From: DATAFO01 sp046728015
GTDB taxonomy: Bacteria > Actinomycetota > Thermoleophilia > Solirubrobacterales > 70-9
Reading direction: 5' to 3'
NCBI GenBank assembly: GCA_046728015.1
Contig: JBKPDQ010000127.1
Coordinates: 1 to 14,345, forward strand
DNA: 14,345 bases
Made by a program: the position numbers and the translations under genes. The notes beneath the pieces were generated by a model. It saw nothing but the letters and a program-made list of their open reading frames with translations, searched no databases and was not told the DNA's origin. Shown in pieces: positions 12,633-14,345 of the stretch. Every line of letters starts with the position of its first letter. The stretch's first letter is position 1.

Positions 12633-13979
12633 ATGGAGCGGCAAGCCGCCCTCGCGGAGACGGAGTTGGGCGCCGAGGCCGTCGAGTTGCTCGGGGAGTT
12701 GATTCGGATCAACACCGTCAACCCCCCGGGCAACGAGGCGCCGGCGCAGGAGCTGCTGGCCCGGCGCCTGGGAGAGGCCGGGGTCGACTGCGAGCTGCTG
12801 GCGGCCGAGGCCGGGCGACCGAACCTGATCGCCCGGCTCGACGGGCGATCCGATGGACCGACGCTCTGCATGCTCGGGCACGTCGACACGGTCCCCGCCG
12901 ACCCGTCGGAGTGGAGCTTCGATCCGTGGGCCGGGGACGTGGTCGACGGAATGGTCCGTGGACGCGGAGCGCAGGACATGAAGGACCAGGTCGCGGCCGA
13001 GGTCGCAGCCGTGTCCTCGCTGGCGCGTGACGGCTGGCGGCCGGAGCACGGTGAGCTCAAGCTCGTGCTCACCGCCGACGAGGAGATGGGCGCGCATCTG
13101 GGGGCACAGTGGCTCTGCGACCAGCATCCCGAGAAGGTGCGGGCGGATCTCATCGTCAACGAGGGCGGCGGCGACTCTTTCGAGGTCGCCGGAAAGCGGT
13201 ACTACCCGCTCAGCGTCGGCGAGAAGGGCGTCTGCCGCTTCTGGCTGCGGGCTCATGGAATCGCCGGACACGCCTCGGTCCCCGATCTGGGCGACAACGC
13301 GCTGCTGAAGCTGGCGCCGGCTCTGGAGCGGCTGCGCGAGCAGCCGCCGCTCGAGCCCACGCCCGACGGACTCGCCTTCGTCTCCACGCTGATCGGGGAG
13401 CCGATCGACCCCGACGACCGAGCCGGCCTCGAGGCCGCGGTCGAGCGCCTGCGCACCGAAGCCCCCGGCGTTGCGGCCTACCTCGCCGAGCCGATGCTGC
13501 GAGTGACGCTCGTCCCGACCAAGGTCAGAGCCTCTGAGAAGGACAACGTGACGCCCTCGCTCGCCGAGTGTCTGGTCGACTGTCGCGTCCCGCCGGCAAT
13601 GGGCCCCGACGACGCCAGGGAGCGAATCGAGGCCGTGCTCGGCCCGTTCTCCGGGGAGCTCGAGATCGAGTTTGCCGAAACCGTTGTCGGCAGCAGCTCG
13701 CCCTCCGAAACCGAGTTCGCCCGGTCCATCCGCGAGTGGCTGGCCGAGGCCGATCCCGGCGCCCAGCTCGTTCCGAGCGTGATGGCCGGATTCAGCGACA
13801 GCCACTGGTTTCGAGCCGCGTTCCCGGACGTAACGGTGTACGGCTTCTGCCCGCAGCGCGAGCTCGACATGTTCAAGGCGTCTCCGCTGGTGCACGGCGC
13901 GGACGAGCGCGCGGCCGTCTCCGACGTCGAGCTCGCTGCGGGCTTCTACGCCGACCTCGCGGTCCGGGTGCTCGGATGA
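12633..13979 (+). CDS. M20-family metallopeptidase (ArgE/DapE/CPG2-like)
   Basis: The 448-residue zinc-dependent amidohydrolase or carboxypeptidase is predicted to be cytoplasmic, as there is no signal peptide. The di-metal site is complete: H83 and D85 in MLGHVDTVP, bridging D115 in GRGAQDMKD, catalytic E150 and ligand E151 in TADEEMGA, E177 in VNEGGG, and H421 in PLVHGADE. The lid domain (about 200-325) includes AHGIAGHASVPDLGDNALLKL, the usual dimerisation region. Substrate cannot be fixed: M20 members act on acetylornithine, succinyl-diaminopimelate, peptides or N-acyl amino acids. No arginine or lysine pathway genes adjoin, so argE or dapE would be a guess. The start is ATG 12633, with no ribosome-binding site but a TANNNT box 7 bases away. 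The stop overlaps the DUF1385 gene as ATGA. Confidence 0.92.
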   Translation: MERQAALAETELGAEAVELLGELIRINTVNPPGNEAPAQELLARRLGEAGVDCELLAAEAGRPNLIARLDGRSDGPTLCMLGHVDTVPADPSEWSFDPWAGDVVDGMVRGRGAQDMKDQVAAEVAAVSSLARDGWRPEHGELKLVLTADEEMGAHLGAQWLCDQHPEKVRADLIVNEGGGDSFEVAGKRYYPLSVGEKGVCRFWLRAHGIAGHASVPDLGDNALLKLAPALERLREQPPLEPTPDGLAFVSTLIGEPIDPDDRAGLEAAVERLRTEAPGVAAYLAEPMLRVTLVPTKVRASEKDNVTPSLAECLVDCRVPPAMGPDDARERIEAVLGPFSGELEIEFAETVVGSSSPSETEFARSIREWLAEADPGAQLVPSVMAGFSDSHWFRAAFPDVTVYGFCPQRELDMFKASPLVHGADERAAVSDVELAAGFYADLAVRVLG

Positions 13980-14345
13980 CCGAGCCGGCGGTGGAGAGCT
14001 CCAACGGGGCCGGTCGGGGCCAGGGCGACCGCGTTCGCCTCGGCGGCATGGCCCTTCGCAACGGCCTGCTGATTCACGGCCCGAAAGCATGGGCGGTGGC
14101 GGCCCGCGGTCCCGACGGGACCATCGAGTCTGCGTCGGGCCCCAAGCCTCGCTTCACTCCGGGGCGGCTTGGCGAGATCCCGATGCTGCGCGGGCCGCTG
14201 CGCCTCGCCGAGGCCCTAGCGGTGGTCCCACTCGCTCGAATGCGGCTGCCATCGGCGCGCCTCCCGTTCGAGGACCGGGGCGTCCTCGCGGCCGTGGTGG
14301 CCAGCCTCGCGCTCAGCGGGGCGTTGCGCCGGCGCCGTCCCGCCG
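13976..14345 (+). CDS. DUF1385-family membrane protein, 5' part only
   Basis: The frame runs from an ATG overlapping the M20 stop (ATGA) to the right edge, 123 codons without a stop, so the C-terminal part is missing. After a hydrophilic start of about 20 residues comes LGGMALRNGLLIHGPKAWAVAARGPDG (22-48), which matches the DUF1385 N-terminal pattern (GGxAxxxGxxxxGPxxxAVAxRxPDG). PGRLGEIPMLRGPLRLAEAL follows, matching the conserved arginine-glycine turn of the family. A hydrophobic stretch begins at about residue 103 (VLAAVVASLALSGAL), the expected first membrane segment. The molecular function of DUF1385 proteins is not known to me. The 4-bp overlap suggests translational coupling with the peptidase. 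Confidence 0.75.
   Translation, partial: MTEPAVESSNGAGRGQGDRVRLGGMALRNGLLIHGPKAWAVAARGPDGTIESASGPKPRFTPGRLGEIPMLRGPLRLAEALAVVPLARMRLPSARLPFEDRGVLAAVVASLALSGALRRRRPA

Noticed and set aside
12579..14090. 503-codon minus-strand open frame antisense to the M20 gene
   Set aside because: It mirrors the real plus-strand M20 gene, whose full metal-site motifs are present; the antisense product matches nothing.

Overview
The window is about 14 kb of very GC-rich bacterial DNA with dense coding, tight operons and GTG starts. The gene content suggests an actinobacterium of the class Thermoleophilia (Solirubrobacterales/Gaiellales type). The hints are the gene order, an RTX-like protein with a 'DCGPGRDTV' style tail, an actinobacterial general-stress membrane protein, a DUF1385 protein and a probable leaderless promoter. 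No rRNA or marker gene is present, so the taxonomy is inference.

Block 1 (1-7410, minus strand, read right to left) is a heme export and tetrapyrrole operon: ccmA, ccmB, ccmC, ccmD, hemA, hemC, a cobA-hemD fusion, then a secreted RTX-like protein that runs off the left edge. Most junctions are overlaps or gaps under 20 bp. hemA makes the committed step to 5-aminolevulinate, hemC and hemD build uroporphyrinogen III, the CobA half diverts it to siroheme/cobalamin, and CcmABCD handles heme for cytochrome c assembly. CcmE, CcmF and CcmH are not in the window.

Two junctions of this operon (ccmA/ccmB and hemA/hemC) carry copies of the same 48-49 bp repeat. Each unit holds a GC-rich palindrome, followed by a ribosome-binding-site-like stretch and the start codon of the next unit. 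At both places the array can be read as a small ORF that couples to its neighbours. At ccmA/ccmB it overlaps both genes by 4 bp. At hemA/hemC it starts 1 bp after the hemA stop and overlaps the preferred hemC start by 4 bp. The palindrome arms differ between the loci but remain self-complementary. This is the most unusual thing in the window.

Block 2 (7474-8685, plus strand) has an anchored M74/MepA-like murein endopeptidase and a general-stress-protein-17M-like membrane protein. Block 3 (8705-10270, minus) is an aldehyde dehydrogenase with a palindromic operator candidate upstream. Block 4 is rarA (minus) and a TauE/SafE-type permease (plus) whose start codons share one CATG; the permease reading frame is broken by an apparent 1-base deletion. 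Block 5 (12633 to the right edge, plus) is an M20 metallopeptidase, probably transcribed as a leaderless mRNA, overlapping a DUF1385 gene that is cut by the window edge.
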